Source of the DNA: Vreelandella boliviensis LC1
GTDB lineage: Bacteria > Pseudomonadota > Gammaproteobacteria > Pseudomonadales > Halomonadaceae
Direction of reading: 5' to 3'
Length of the DNA stretch: 64,000 nt
NCBI RefSeq assembly: GCF_000236035.1
Contig: NZ_JH393260.1
Location: 167,053 to 231,052, forward strand
Shown here: in pieces, positions 15,708 through 25,162 of the stretch
Layout of the letters: the number at the start of each line of letters is the position of its first letter
How positions within the stretch are numbered: position 1 is the stretch's first letter
Notes under the pieces: generated by a model
Database searches by the model: none
What the model was told of the DNA's origin: nothing
What the model saw: only the letters and a program-made list of their open reading frames with translations
Translations under genes and position numbers: made by a program

Positions 15708-16550
15708 TCACTTCTCGATCGGTGTGTCGTCGCGGTTGCCCCATTCGCCCCAGGAGCCTGCGTAGCCGCGCACATTAAAGCCCAACGCCTTGCCGACCAG
15801 CCAGGTAAAGCTGCTGCGGTGGTGGCTCTGGCAGTGGGTGGCGATTTCCATTTCCGGGGTCAGGCCCAGTGCGCCCAGTTCGGTGATTAGCTCGGCGTAA
15901 TCGCGAATGCGCAGCGCACGCTGGCGATCCATGGCCTGCAGCCAATCCATATTGACCGCGCCAGGAATGTGGCCTAGGTGCTTGTTGTTACCGCGTTCGC
16001 CGTCATACTCGCCTTTGGAGCGCGCATCCCATACCGCGAACTGCCTATCGTCGAGCTTCTCTTTGATCTCTTCAAAAGTGATCAGGGTGTTGGGATTGAG
16101 AATCTCAGCATGGTATTCGCTGGGGGTGGGAGCGGTCGGTTCGCTGCTCTCTTCAAGGCCCATATCGCGCCAAGCGTGTATGCCGCCGTTCAAATAGGAG
16201 TAGCGAGTGTGGCCGATCAGGTCTAGCGTCCACAGTAACCGCGCCGCCCAGCCGCCTCCTTCGTCGTCGTAAGCTACCACGTGAGTATCGCGGGTCAGGC
16301 CAAGGGCACTGAACAGCCTTGATAGCGCCTCTACGCTGGGAACGTCGCTGGGTACCGGCCCATCACCGCGCATCAAATAGCGAAAATCGAGGAAAAGAGC
16401 GCCAGGCACATGGCCTTGGCGATAGCTTTCGCCGTTGACCGGCACATCGATAATCAGCAGCTGTGGATCATCCAAATGTTCCTGCAGCTGTTCGGGTTCA
16501 ACGATCAGCGGCAGCAGGTTGGATTCCGACGATTGGCTTTCGGTGCTCAT
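15708..16550 (-). CDS. Sulfurtransferase with two rhodanese domains
   Basis: A 280-residue thiosulfate/mercaptopyruvate sulfurtransferase-type protein. The N-terminal rhodanese domain (about 10-130) is structural. The C-terminal domain (about 150-275) carries the active-site cysteine in HCQSHHRSS. No signal peptide is present, so it acts in the cytoplasm. The loop differs from the CG(S/T)GVTA loop of mercaptopyruvate sulfurtransferases, so the donor is uncertain. It lies 18 nt after rsgA and 10 nt before psd, in the same direction. Confidence 0.88.
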   Translation of the reverse strand: MSTESQSSESNLLPLIVEPEQLQEHLDDPQLLIIDVPVNGESYRQGHVPGALFLDFRYLMRGDGPVPSDVPSVEALSRLFSALGLTRDTHVVAYDDEGGGWAARLLWTLDLIGHTRYSYLNGGIHAWRDMGLEESSEPTAPTPSEYHAEILNPNTLITFEEIKEKLDDRQFAVWDARSKGEYDGERGNNKHLGHIPGAVNMDWLQAMDRQRALRIRDYAELITELGALGLTPEMEIATHCQSHHRSSFTWLVGKALGFNVRGYAGSWGEWGNRDDTPIEK

Positions 16551-16568
16551 GGCTCACTCCTGTAAATC

Positions 16569-17588
16569 CTAGCTATCCAAACTATCGAGAATGCGCCGAT
16601 AGCTGGTAAAGCGTGCTGGATGAATCTTGCCTGCATCGACCGCTGCGAGTAAAGCACAGCCTGGTTCATTACGGTGGCGGCAGTCACGGAAACGGCAGTG
16701 CCCAATATAGTCGTGAAACTCAATAAAGCCGTCGGTGACTTCCTGCTCGTTGAGGTGCACCAAGCCAAACTCGCGAATACCTGGTGAGTCGATGAGATCG
16801 CCGTCGGCCACTTCAGCGCGGCTCATGGTATAGAGGCGTGCTGTGGTGGTGGTGTGAGTACCTTTGCGGGAGTCTTCCGAAAGCGCGCCAATGCGCAAGG
16901 TCTCATCGGGTAGCAGCAAGTCGATTAGCGATGACTTACCAACGCCGCTTTGACCGACAAACACCGACGTGCGGCCTTCAAGCTGGCTGCGCAGCTCATC
17001 TAGCCCGGTTTCGGTGGCGGTGGTGGTGCGCACTACGGGGTAGCCCAAATCGCGATAGCGCTCCAGTAGTTTACCTAGCTCGCCACCATCTTCCGGTAGT
17101 AGATCGGTTTTGTTGAGCACCAGCACTGGTGCTATACCAGTGGCTTCGGCGGCGACCAGGTAGCGGTCAATGAGGTTGGCGTGGGGCGCGGGTTCCACCG
17201 CAAACACAATTAACAACTGATCAATATTGGCGGCCACCGGTTTGAGCAGGCCGCGAGCGTCAGGGCGTTTTAGTACGCTATCGCGCTCTTCCCGGGCCAC
17301 CACCACGCCTGAGCCTTCTTGCCCTGCGCGCCATATCACCCGGTCGCCGGTAACCAAACCATCCAGATTGGCGCGCAAGTGGCAGCGCACCGGTTCATTA
17401 TCACTGTTGCGCACCTCTAGGGTGCGTCCAAAGTGAGCAACGACACGGCCCGGCTGTTCGGCGCCATATTCGCCTGCGGCAAGTTTTTCAGCGTCCTGCA
17501 CATCGCGTTTTTCCGCGCGCTGGGCACGTTCCGACTGGACTTTATCGACGCGCCACTGCTGCTGGCGACTTAATTTACGTTTGCTCAT
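16569..17588 (-). CDS. rsgA: Small ribosomal subunit biogenesis GTPase RsgA
   Basis: A circularly permuted GTPase (339 residues) that checks late 30S subunit assembly. An OB-fold at about 45-110 precedes the GTPase domain, where G4 (LNKTD) comes before G1 (GQSGVGKSS) and G3 (DSPG), the permuted order. A C-terminal zinc site is visible in HCRFRDCRHRNEPGC. The start MSKRKLSRQQQWRV matches the family N terminus. It diverges from orn, as in many gammaproteobacteria. Confidence 0.97.
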   Translation of the reverse strand: MSKRKLSRQQQWRVDKVQSERAQRAEKRDVQDAEKLAAGEYGAEQPGRVVAHFGRTLEVRNSDNEPVRCHLRANLDGLVTGDRVIWRAGQEGSGVVVAREERDSVLKRPDARGLLKPVAANIDQLLIVFAVEPAPHANLIDRYLVAAEATGIAPVLVLNKTDLLPEDGGELGKLLERYRDLGYPVVRTTTATETGLDELRSQLEGRTSVFVGQSGVGKSSLIDLLLPDETLRIGALSEDSRKGTHTTTTARLYTMSRAEVADGDLIDSPGIREFGLVHLNEQEVTDGFIEFHDYIGHCRFRDCRHRNEPGCALLAAVDAGKIHPARFTSYRRILDSLDS

Positions 17589-17745
17589 GACCACCTGATG
17601 ATCGTTACAATAGCGGTCATTGTACCTAGCAAAGGTGTCATTGTATTGATCTAGTCGCTACGCTTGCTTGTATAGCTGCTTGGCGGGCTTATTTAAGGCA
17701 CACTTGCATGATGTTAATCGTTATTTAGGCTAAGGAAGAACGCTA

Positions 17746-18351
17746 ATGAGCAACGAAGCGACGGGTGCGGCGAAAGATCAAATGGCACCACGGGATGATC
17801 TGCTGGTTTGGATTGATCTAGAGATGACCGGTCTAGACCCTAATAAAGAGCGCATCATTGAGGTCGCCACACTCATTACTGATGCGGATTTGAATGTGGT
17901 CGCGGAAGGGCCGGTGATTGCGGTGAAACAGCCGGATAGCCTGCTGGCGCAGATGGATGAATGGAATCAGAAGACCCACGGCGAGTCGGGCTTAGTCGCA
18001 CGGGTCAAAGCCAGCCAGGTAGAAACCGCCGAAGCCGAGCAGCAAACCCTGGCGTTTCTACAGCAGTACGCGGTGGCAGGTTCGTCACCGATGTGTGGCA
18101 ACAGTATCCACCAGGATCGGCGTTTTCTGGAGCGAGAGATGCCTGCGCTGCTTAATTTTTTCCATTACCGCAATCTTGATGTGTCTAGCATAAAAGAGGT
18201 GGCCAAACGCTGGAACCCAGGCGCGCTGGCGGGCTTTAGTAAGCAGAATGTACACTTGGCCATGGACGATATTAAAGAGTCGATTGCTGAGCTGGCCCAC
18301 TACCGCAGTACTTTTTTGCGTGTTGACCAGAGCAGCGATGAAGAAGAGTAG
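17746..18351 (+). CDS. orn: Oligoribonuclease
   Basis: A 3'-5' exonuclease that degrades diribonucleotides, including pGpG, and is generally essential. The 201-residue DEDDh protein shows Asp24 and Glu26 (WIDLEMTGL), Asp124 (CGNSIHQD), and His170 with Asp175. AAGGAAG precedes the ATG. The N terminus is about 15 residues longer than in E. coli. The stop codon lies in the first unit of a 16-bp tandem repeat. Confidence 0.97.
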   Translation: MSNEATGAAKDQMAPRDDLLVWIDLEMTGLDPNKERIIEVATLITDADLNVVAEGPVIAVKQPDSLLAQMDEWNQKTHGESGLVARVKASQVETAEAEQQTLAFLQQYAVAGSSPMCGNSIHQDRRFLEREMPALLNFFHYRNLDVSSIKEVAKRWNPGALAGFSKQNVHLAMDDIKESIAELAHYRSTFLRVDQSSDEEE

Positions 18352-18403
18352 CTAAGAAGAAAAGTAGCTAGGAAGAAAAGTAGCTAAGAAGAATAGAAGC
18401 TAA
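18340..18403. repeat. Tandem 16-bp repeat spanning the convergent stops of orn and queG
   Basis: Four 16-bp units of the form GAAGAAAAGTAGCTAA start at 18340, 18356, 18372 and 18388. The first holds the orn stop codon (TAG, 18349-18351). The last holds the queG stop on the opposite strand (18402-18400). The layout is the same as at the epmA/psd junction, but the sequence outside TAGCTA is different. Confidence 0.9.
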
Positions 18404-19494
18404 GAAGAGAGGATGTCGGTAGCAATTCGCTTATCACGCTTGAGGCGCTGCTCATCAAGCGCCCAGGCGACGTGTTCACGCACCAGTGTGCTGGGGTAGG
18501 CTCTGCGCGCCCATAGTGCGGCTTCCACAGCCTCGCTCCAGGGGGCGTTACCCAGGCCAATGGCGATATTACGCAGCCAGCGCTGGTAGCCAATGCGCCT
18601 AATGGGACTGCCGGCGGTTTTATCTAGAAACTCCGCTTCGCCCCAGCAAAATAGGCTGATAAGTGATGCGCGATCTAGGTCATGGCGCGGTGCAAAGTCA
18701 TCTTCCTGGGTAATGCGGGTAAAGCGGGTGAACGGGCATACCAGTTGGCAGTCGTCGCAGCCGTAAATACGGTTGCCCATGGCGCGGCGAAACTCAACCG
18801 GGATCGCACCGTGCAGTTCGATGGTGAGATAAGAAATGCACTTGCGGGAGTCGACCACTTTATCGTCGACGATGGCGCCGGTAGGGCAGGCGGTGCGGCA
18901 AGCGCTGCAGCTACCGCAGTGTTCGTGTTCAAACGGTGCGTCAATGGGGAGAGGTAGATCGGTATACAGTTCGCCAAGAAAAAACAGCGAACCCGCTTTG
19001 GGGTTGAGCAGCATAGCGTTTTTGCCAAACCAGCCAAGGCCCGCTTTTTGGGCTAGAGCGCGCTCCATCACCGGCGCTGAATCTACAAATGCGCGGTAAC
19101 CAAAGTCTCCGACTTCCTGCTCAATTTTTTTTGCTAACAGGGCTAACCGTTTGCGTATTAGCTTGTGATAATCACGCCCTAAGGCGTAGCGCGATACATA
19201 GGCGCGGCTGGGTTGGCCGAGGACCTTGGTGCTCTCCACCTCAGCGGGAAGGTAGTCCATGCGCACGCTGATAATGCGCTGCGTGCCGGGCTCAAGCTCC
19301 CCAGGGCGGGTGCGCTTGGTGCCATGCTTGGCCATAAAGCCCATTTCGCCGTGGTAGCCGTTTTCCAGCCACGTGTCGAGGTGGGCTTCATGAACCGACA
19401 ATTCAGTATCGGTGATGCCCACTTGCTGAAAGCCCAACTCTCGCCCCCAGGTTTTAATTAGGTCGGCAAGGTGAGCAAGCTTCTGATCAGTCAT
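18400..19494 (-). CDS. queG: Epoxyqueuosine reductase
   Basis: A cobalamin- and iron-sulfur-dependent enzyme catalysing the last step of queuosine synthesis in tRNA. The 364-residue protein has the N-terminal segment ELGFQQVGITDTELS and two cluster motifs, CGSCSACRTACPTG and CDDCQLVCPF. I use the ATG at 19494, which aligns with known N termini; an upstream ATG at 19533 would add 13 residues. It diverges from nnr. The cobalamin need fits with the cobO gene elsewhere in the window. Confidence 0.95.
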   Translation of the reverse strand: MTDQKLAHLADLIKTWGRELGFQQVGITDTELSVHEAHLDTWLENGYHGEMGFMAKHGTKRTRPGELEPGTQRIISVRMDYLPAEVESTKVLGQPSRAYVSRYALGRDYHKLIRKRLALLAKKIEQEVGDFGYRAFVDSAPVMERALAQKAGLGWFGKNAMLLNPKAGSLFFLGELYTDLPLPIDAPFEHEHCGSCSACRTACPTGAIVDDKVVDSRKCISYLTIELHGAIPVEFRRAMGNRIYGCDDCQLVCPFTRFTRITQEDDFAPRHDLDRASLISLFCWGEAEFLDKTAGSPIRRIGYQRWLRNIAIGLGNAPWSEAVEAALWARRAYPSTLVREHVAWALDEQRLKRDKRIATDILSS

Positions 19495-19638
19495 TGCATC
19501 ATCAGAACGTGCAAAGACAGTGGAATTTGGCATGGTTATTTAAACAAGTCAGTCAAATAGGTAGTCAATCAACAGTAAGGCGTCAGGCGCGCTATGCTAA
19601 CGCATCGCTAGCCATCAAAACATGCCAAAGGAGCGATC

Positions 19639-21132
19639 GTGACGATCCCGAATACTTCCATGCTACGCCCTCTATATAAAGCCACTCAGGTGCGGGAACT
19701 AGATCGTCGCACTATTGCCGGTGGCATTGAAGGTTTTGCGTTGATGCAGCGTGCTGCTTCAAGTGCCTGGCACAGTTTCCGCTCTCGCTGGCCCCAAGCG
19801 CGTAGCATATCCGTGCTGTGTGGGAGTGGTAATAACGGTGGCGATGGCCACGTGCTAGCAGCGCTGGCCATGCAATCTGGCCTTAAAGTACAGCGCATTA
19901 CGCTGAAGCCCCTTGTCGAGCTAAGCGGTGATGCGGCCCGTGCAGCAGAGTTGGCAACATCCGCGGGGGTGGGCTGTGAGCAGTGGCATCCCGGAATTGA
20001 GTTCACTGGTGAAGTGATTGTCGATGCGCTGTTGGGTACCGGATTGACTGGTGAAGTACAGGGACACTTCAAGCGTGCTATCGAAATGATCAATGCCGCG
20101 CACCGGCCGGTACTGGCGATTGATATTCCCTCAGGGTTGGTCGCTGACACCGGTGCTGTGCCGGGTCTTGCCGTTAAAGCCGCCTGCACGGTGACCTTTA
20201 TAGGCGATAAGGTCGGTTTGCATACAGGGGATGCTCCGGCCTATACCGGCGAGATCGATTTTCGCCCCATGGGCGTCAAAGCCCAGGCCTATTTTGACAT
20301 TCCCCCCACGGCTTGGCGTCTGGATGATTCACTGCTGGCAAATGCCTTTGCGCCACGCCTGCGCACCAACCACAAAGGTGACATGGGCCACGTGCTGGTG
20401 ATGGGCGGCGCCCCCGGTTTCGGTGGTGCAGCGCTGCTGGCCTGCCAGGCCGCGGCGCGCTTGGGGGCGGGTAAAGTAAGCTTGGCGACGGCTCCAGAGC
20501 ACATCACTGCCAGCTTGGTACGTTGCCCGGAAGTGATGGCCCATGGCGTACGCGGTGGCGCTGAGGCCGCTGAACTGCCTAATAACGCTGACGTTGTGGT
20601 GGTGGGGCCGGGGCTTGGTAAGGCTGCCTGGGGGCAGGCGATGCTACAGAGTGCGCTTCAGTCAGATGCGCCGCTGGTGGTGGATGCTGATGGGCTTAAC
20701 CTGTTGGCGAGCCAATGGCCGGATGTCCGCCGCGATAACTGGATATTGACCCCACATCCCGGTGAAGCCGCGCGACTGCTGGGCTGTGAGGTGGCAGATA
20801 TTCAGGCGGATCGGCCTGCCGCTGCCCAGGCACTGCAACGCGCTAGAGGCGGCGTGGTAATTCTAAAAGGCGCGGGCAGTTTAATCGCTGGCCCCAGTGG
20901 CTTGGTAGTGTGCCCTTACGGTAACCCGGGCATGGCCAGCGGCGGGATGGGCGATGTGCTCAGCGGCATGCTGGGGGCGTTGATTGCTCAGCGTGGCGAC
21001 GTAGAATTTAGCGCCTGGCTGGGCGCCATGGTGCATGCGTTGGCGGCCGATCGCGCGGCAGAGCAAGAAGGCGAGCGTGGCCTGCTGGCCAGCGATCTGG
21101 CATCCTATGCGCGAAAATTGATTAATCCGTGA
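19639..21132 (+). CDS. nnr: Bifunctional NAD(P)H-hydrate repair enzyme
   Basis: Repairs damaged NAD(P)HX. The N-terminal YjeF epimerase domain (about 15-215) contains GSGNNGGDGHVLA. The C-terminal ADP-dependent dehydratase domain (about 230-490) has HKGDMGHVLVMGG, LTPHPGEAARLLG and ASGGMGDVLSG. The 497-residue length is that of the fused form. The GTG start at 19639 is preceded by AAGGAG at 6 nt. Its stop is followed closely by tsaE, the usual order. Confidence 0.96.
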   Translation: MTIPNTSMLRPLYKATQVRELDRRTIAGGIEGFALMQRAASSAWHSFRSRWPQARSISVLCGSGNNGGDGHVLAALAMQSGLKVQRITLKPLVELSGDAARAAELATSAGVGCEQWHPGIEFTGEVIVDALLGTGLTGEVQGHFKRAIEMINAAHRPVLAIDIPSGLVADTGAVPGLAVKAACTVTFIGDKVGLHTGDAPAYTGEIDFRPMGVKAQAYFDIPPTAWRLDDSLLANAFAPRLRTNHKGDMGHVLVMGGAPGFGGAALLACQAAARLGAGKVSLATAPEHITASLVRCPEVMAHGVRGGAEAAELPNNADVVVVGPGLGKAAWGQAMLQSALQSDAPLVVDADGLNLLASQWPDVRRDNWILTPHPGEAARLLGCEVADIQADRPAAAQALQRARGGVVILKGAGSLIAGPSGLVVCPYGNPGMASGGMGDVLSGMLGALIAQRGDVEFSAWLGAMVHALAADRAAEQEGERGLLASDLASYARKLINP

Positions 21133-21143
21133 AGGCAGCCCAC

Positions 21144-21677
21144 ATGCAGGTGCAATTAGACAACGAAGAAGCCCAGGTCGCCTTTGGCGAAGCACTCGGG
21201 AAGGTGTTGCAAGGACGCGGGCTCGTATATCTAGAGGGGGAGCTAGGTGCAGGTAAAACCACCTTAACTCGTGGCATCCTGCGGGCTTACGGCCATCAAG
21301 GAGCGGTTAAAAGCCCCACCTATACCTTGGTAGAGCCTTACGAACTAGGCTCCCAGCGGATTTATCATCTAGATCTGTACCGCTTAGCGGAACCTGAGGA
21401 GCTTGAGTTTATTGGAGGGCGTGACGTACTAGCCGACGATGCCCTCAGTATTGTTGAGTGGCCCAGCCGCGGTGAAGGGTGGTTGCCAGCGCCTGACCTT
21501 CGCCTAATTTTAGAAGTGGCTGACGCAGGGCGTTTGGTCTCATTGGCAGCGGGCAGTGTTCAAGGCGAGCGTATATTGGCATTGTTACAGAGTAAGGTAA
21601 GTGATGACAGTAAGGTGATTGATGTAAGTAAGGTACGTTCCGACCAGCTGGAGAACGGTGTGATTCAATGGAAATGA
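21144..21677 (+). CDS. tsaE: tRNA threonylcarbamoyladenosine biosynthesis ATPase
   Basis: The P-loop ATPase of the TsaBDE complex that makes t6A at position 37 of tRNA. Walker A is GELGAGKTT, and SPTYTLVEPY and HLDLYRL follow. The protein is 177 residues, about 20-25 longer than usual. The extra tail comes from an in-frame 18-bp tandem repeat (21591-21644) that gives SKVSDDSKVIDVSKVRSD. The ATG at 21144 is preceded by AAGG; a GTG at 21129 overlapping the nnr stop is an alternative. The 3' end overlaps amiB by 10 bp. Confidence 0.94.
   Translation: MQVQLDNEEAQVAFGEALGKVLQGRGLVYLEGELGAGKTTLTRGILRAYGHQGAVKSPTYTLVEPYELGSQRIYHLDLYRLAEPEELEFIGGRDVLADDALSIVEWPSRGEGWLPAPDLRLILEVADAGRLVSLAAGSVQGERILALLQSKVSDDSKVIDVSKVRSDQLENGVIQWK
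21591..21644 (+). repeat. In-frame 18-bp tandem repeat in the tsaE tail
   Basis: Three 18-bp units starting AGTAAGGT at 21591, 21609 and 21627 lie in the last part of tsaE. Each adds six residues of the form SKVxxD. They lengthen the protein beyond the conserved core without breaking the frame. Confidence 0.85.
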
Positions 21678-23131
21678 AGGGCTTAGCGGCACGAGTATAT
21701 TGTTTATTAGCCGCCAGTTTTTTTGCCCTGGCGGCGGTGAATGTTCAAGCGTCCAGCGTGGAAAGTATGCGTCTTTGGGCGGCGCCGGATCATGCCCGGC
21801 TGGTATTTGATCTGTCCACTGCCACGAATGCCAACGTGTTTTCACTAGAGAACCCTGCGCGGTTGGTAATTGATTTAGATGACACTCAAATGGACACCGA
21901 CCCGAGCACGCTGCCTTTGCACGACAGTGCGATTACCTCGGTGCGCACCGGCACGCGAGAAGGTGGTGGTTTGCGGGTAGTGCTTGAGCTCAATAGAGAA
22001 ATAGAACCGCGCCATTTTACCCTGACACCTAACGACCAATACGGTCACCGGCTGGTCGTCGATCTTGAGTATCCCGGTGAAAGCGCCGTTGAGAATCCGA
22101 TCGACCCCATTGAGGCGATGATTCGGGATCAGGAAATTCAGGCCCAGCGGGCATCTACTCAGGGCCAGCTGCCGAGCAGCGTAGTGCCGCCTAGCGACGC
22201 AGCACCGGTTGCAGTGCAGGAGGCTAGGCCGCATCCGCGCAGAGACATTATTATTGCCGTCGATGCAGGTCACGGTGGGGAAGACCCTGGTGCCATTGGC
22301 CCTGCGGGTACGCGCGAGAAAGACGTGGTGCTGGAAATTGCCCGGCGCTTTGCAGCGCAAGTGAATGGCACCGAAGGCTTCAAGGCTGTATTGGTGCGGG
22401 ATGGCGACTACTACCTGGGGCTTCGACAGCGCACCGCACTGGCCCGTGAACAGAAGGCGGACTTCTTTGTTTCCATACACGCCGATGCCTTTACCAGCCC
22501 ACGCCCTCAGGGCAGTTCGGTGTATGCACTATCGCAACGCGGCGCCACCTCGGAAACCGCCCAGTGGCTGGCGGATAGCGAGAACCGCTCCGACCTGATC
22601 GGTGGTGTCGATGGCAACCTCTCGTTGCGCGATAAAGATCAGGTGCTGCGCGGTGTGCTGCTGGACTTGACCATGACCGCCACCTTAAACGATTCGCTGT
22701 CTATCGGTGGACAGGTGTTAGAGCAGCTAGGGCGGGTTAATCGGCTGCATAAGTCTCGCGTCGAGCAGGCTGGGTTTATGGTGCTGAAATCCCCCGATAT
22801 ACCCTCGCTGCTGATTGAGGTTGGTTTTATTTCCAACCCTGACGAAGAGCGTCGTCTGCGCGACCCTGTGCATCAATCGGGGCTTTCTCAGGCTATTTTC
22901 AGTGGCATGCGCGAGCATTTCGAACGCTACCCGCCACCAGCCAGCCTACTGGCCTGGCAGCGTGATAATCAGCGTCGGCCTTCGGGTAATGAGTACCGCA
23001 TTCAGTCGGGGGATACCCTGTCCGCGATTGCTGTACGTCACGGCGTGCCGGTTAATCAATTGAGGCAGGCTAATGACTTGAATGGTGATGTGATCCGTGT
23101 TGGCCAAGTGTTACATATTCCCCGTTCATGA
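21668..23131 (+). CDS. amiB: N-acetylmuramoyl-L-alanine amidase with LysM domain
   Basis: A periplasmic zinc amidase that splits septal peptidoglycan during cell separation. The order is a signal peptide (residues 1-29), an AMIN domain (about 35-130) for septal targeting, a linker, Amidase_3 with zinc ligands His202 (AGHGG) and Glu217 and a later His (SIHADAF), and a C-terminal LysM (about 442-487). The 487-residue AMIN-amidase-LysM form next to mutL is the AmiB arrangement. It overlaps tsaE by 10 bp. Confidence 0.95.
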   Translation: MEMKGLAARVYCLLAASFFALAAVNVQASSVESMRLWAAPDHARLVFDLSTATNANVFSLENPARLVIDLDDTQMDTDPSTLPLHDSAITSVRTGTREGGGLRVVLELNREIEPRHFTLTPNDQYGHRLVVDLEYPGESAVENPIDPIEAMIRDQEIQAQRASTQGQLPSSVVPPSDAAPVAVQEARPHPRRDIIIAVDAGHGGEDPGAIGPAGTREKDVVLEIARRFAAQVNGTEGFKAVLVRDGDYYLGLRQRTALAREQKADFFVSIHADAFTSPRPQGSSVYALSQRGATSETAQWLADSENRSDLIGGVDGNLSLRDKDQVLRGVLLDLTMTATLNDSLSIGGQVLEQLGRVNRLHKSRVEQAGFMVLKSPDIPSLLIEVGFISNPDEERRLRDPVHQSGLSQAIFSGMREHFERYPPPASLLAWQRDNQRRPSGNEYRIQSGDTLSAIAVRHGVPVNQLRQANDLNGDVIRVGQVLHIPRS

Positions 23132-23140
23132 GGTGTCGTA

Positions 23141-25057
23141 TTGACTGATATGACCGCTACCGCGCCACGTATTCATGTACTCGACCCACGGTTGGCCAAC
23201 CAGATTGCCGCCGGGGAGGTGGTTGAACGACCCTCATCAGTAACCAAAGAGCTGATTGAAAACGCTATCGATGCAGGCAGCCAGCGCATTGAGGTGGAGA
23301 TTGAACAGGGCGGCGCGCGGCTGATTAAGGTGCGTGATGATGGTATCGGCATTGGCGAAGAAGATTTGCCGCTGGCACTGGCCCGTCATGCCACCAGTAA
23401 GATTGGCAGCCTGGAGGACTTAGAGGGCGTTAGTTCGCTAGGCTTCCGTGGTGAAGCGCTGGCATCAATTAGCTCCGTCTCACGGCTCGAGCTGATCTCC
23501 AATGCCGAAGAGGATCCCCGCCATGGCTGGCGGGTGGTCGCGGAAGGGCGGGGAATGGATGCACGGGTGACACCCGCACCACATCCTCGTGGTACTAGTG
23601 TCGGCGTGCGTGATCTATTTTTTAATACCCCCGCTCGGCGCAAGTTTCTGCGCACTGAAAAAACTGAATTTGCCCATGTGGAAGAGGCGTTTCGCCGCCA
23701 AGCGCTATCACGTTACGATATCGCCTGGGTATTGCGCCATAACCAAAAAGTCATTCATCAATTGCCCGCCGGTCATTCTGCGGCGGCCCGGGAGCGGCGC
23801 ATTGCCTCGTTGCTGGGCAAGAATTTTATCGAGCACGCCCGCTATATCGAGCGCGAAGCGGGCGGCTTGCGGCTAAGCGGCTGGGTGGGACTGCCCACCC
23901 ACTCCCGCTCCCAGGCCGACCAGCAGTACTTTTTTGTCAATGGGCGCGTAGTGCGTGATCGCTTGGTCGCCCATGCGGTGCGCCAAGCCTATCGCGATGT
24001 ACTCTTTAACGGCCGTCATCCGGTGTTTGTGCTCTATCTGGAGCTTGATCCAGACGTGGTCGACGTTAACGTTCACCCCACCAAGCACGAAGTACGCTTT
24101 CGTGATGGCCGTATGGTGCACGATTTTCTCTATTCGAGCCTCCATCACTCTCTGGCGTCTGCTAAACCTGCCGAAAGCCCTGGAGAGGAGGATGCTGAGG
24201 TGGCTGATACGCCCGGCGCATCGGCACAGGGCGAGGCTTCAGAAGCGAACGCTGAACAGCCCCGTTGGCAGCAGCAGGGGATCGCACTGACCCACTCGCC
24301 GGATCGTCACCCTGGTGCAGAGCGTGTGCGCCGCTTTATGCAGGGTTATCAGGCGCTCCACCCCAATCACGAAGAGACGCTGTTAACGCCGCAGCCGAGC
24401 GCTCCCAGTGAGCGAGGTAGTGAGGTACGTGAAGCGCCCCTGGCAATGCCCGATAATGACCCCACTGCGCCACCACCGCTTGGGTTTGCACTGGGGCAGT
24501 TGCACGGTATTTATATTCTGGCTCAGAACGCTGAGGGATTGGTGCTGGTGGATATGCATGCCGCCCATGAGCGAATCGTCTATGAACGCATGAAGACACA
24601 GCTGGCCGCCGCCAAAGGGTTGGATGCCCAGCCGTTGCTAGTGCCCGTCTCGATTGCCGCTAGCCGGGCCGAAGTGGCCACGGCAGAGAGCGAGCAAGCG
24701 GCGATTGCCAAGCTAGGTATTGAGCTTGATGTCGCCGGGCCAGAGACGCTGCTTGTGCGCCAATTGCCCGCTTTACTTGCTCAGGCTGATCCCGAGGCGT
24801 TGGTCCGTCAGATGCTGGAAGAGCTGGCGCGCTATGGGCGTACCCATCAAGTCGAGGCGCGATTGCATGAACTACTCTCTACCATGGCTTGCCATGGCAG
24901 CGTGCGTGCCAACCGGCGGCTCACTATCGACGAAATGAACGCGCTACTGCGCGACATGGAGCGCACCGAGCGCAGCGATCAATGCAATCACGGCCGTCCC
25001 ACCTGGACCCAGATGGGCCTGAAAGCCCTTGATCGGCTCTTCTTGCGAGGACAATAG
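23141..25057 (+). CDS. mutL: DNA mismatch repair protein MutL
   Basis: A mismatch repair ATPase and coordinator of 638 residues. The N-terminal GHKL ATPase has [16 protein letters not shown] and [11 protein letters not shown] low-complexity linker covers about 345-440. The C-terminal domain carries [12 protein letters not shown] (471-482), which fits the DxHA(X)2E(X)4E endonuclease motif, along with the ACHGSVRAN and CNHGRPT segments. This suggests a nicking MutL, as in bacteria without MutH, and differs from E. coli MutL. Start is TTG at 23141 with GAGGTG upstream; an ATG at 23150 is the alternative. Confidence 0.95.
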   Translation: MTDMTATAPRIHVLDPRLANQIAAGEVVERPSSVTKELIENAIDAGSQRIEVEIEQGGARLIKVRDDGIGIGEEDLPLALARHATSKIGSLEDLEGVSSLGFRGEALASISSVSRLELISNAEEDPRHGWRVVAEGRGMDARVTPAPHPRGTSVGVRDLFFNTPARRKFLRTEKTEFAHVEEAFRRQALSRYDIAWVLRHNQKVIHQLPAGHSAAARERRIASLLGKNFIEHARYIEREAGGLRLSGWVGLPTHSRSQADQQYFFVNGRVVRDRLVAHAVRQAYRDVLFNGRHPVFVLYLELDPDVVDVNVHPTKHEVRFRDGRMVHDFLYSSLHHSLASAKPAESPGEEDAEVADTPGASAQGEASEANAEQPRWQQQGIALTHSPDRHPGAERVRRFMQGYQALHPNHEETLLTPQPSAPSERGSEVREAPLAMPDNDPTAPPPLGFALGQLHGIYILAQNAEGLVLVDMHAAHERIVYERMKTQLAAAKGLDAQPLLVPVSIAASRAEVATAESEQAAIAKLGIELDVAGPETLLVRQLPALLAQADPEALVRQMLEELARYGRTHQVEARLHELLSTMACHGSVRANRRLTIDEMNALLRDMERTERSDQCNHGRPTWTQMGLKALDRLFLRGQ

Positions 25058-25109
25058 CTGTGTGGGCAATAGCTACTTTGAAAATAGCTACCTGGACAAT
25101 GGCTACGAG
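25050..25109. repeat. Tandem 15-bp repeat after mutL
   Basis: Four 15-bp units beginning at 25050, 25065, 25080 and 25095 share the core GACAATAGCTAC with small changes. The first unit contains the mutL stop codon (TAG). It lies in the short gap before miaA and again carries the TAGCTA core seen after epmA, orn and purA. Confidence 0.8.
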
Positions 25110-25162
25110 GTGGACAGCCGGGCAATCAGAACTCACCATTTTCTTACCTAATGGAACCGAGC

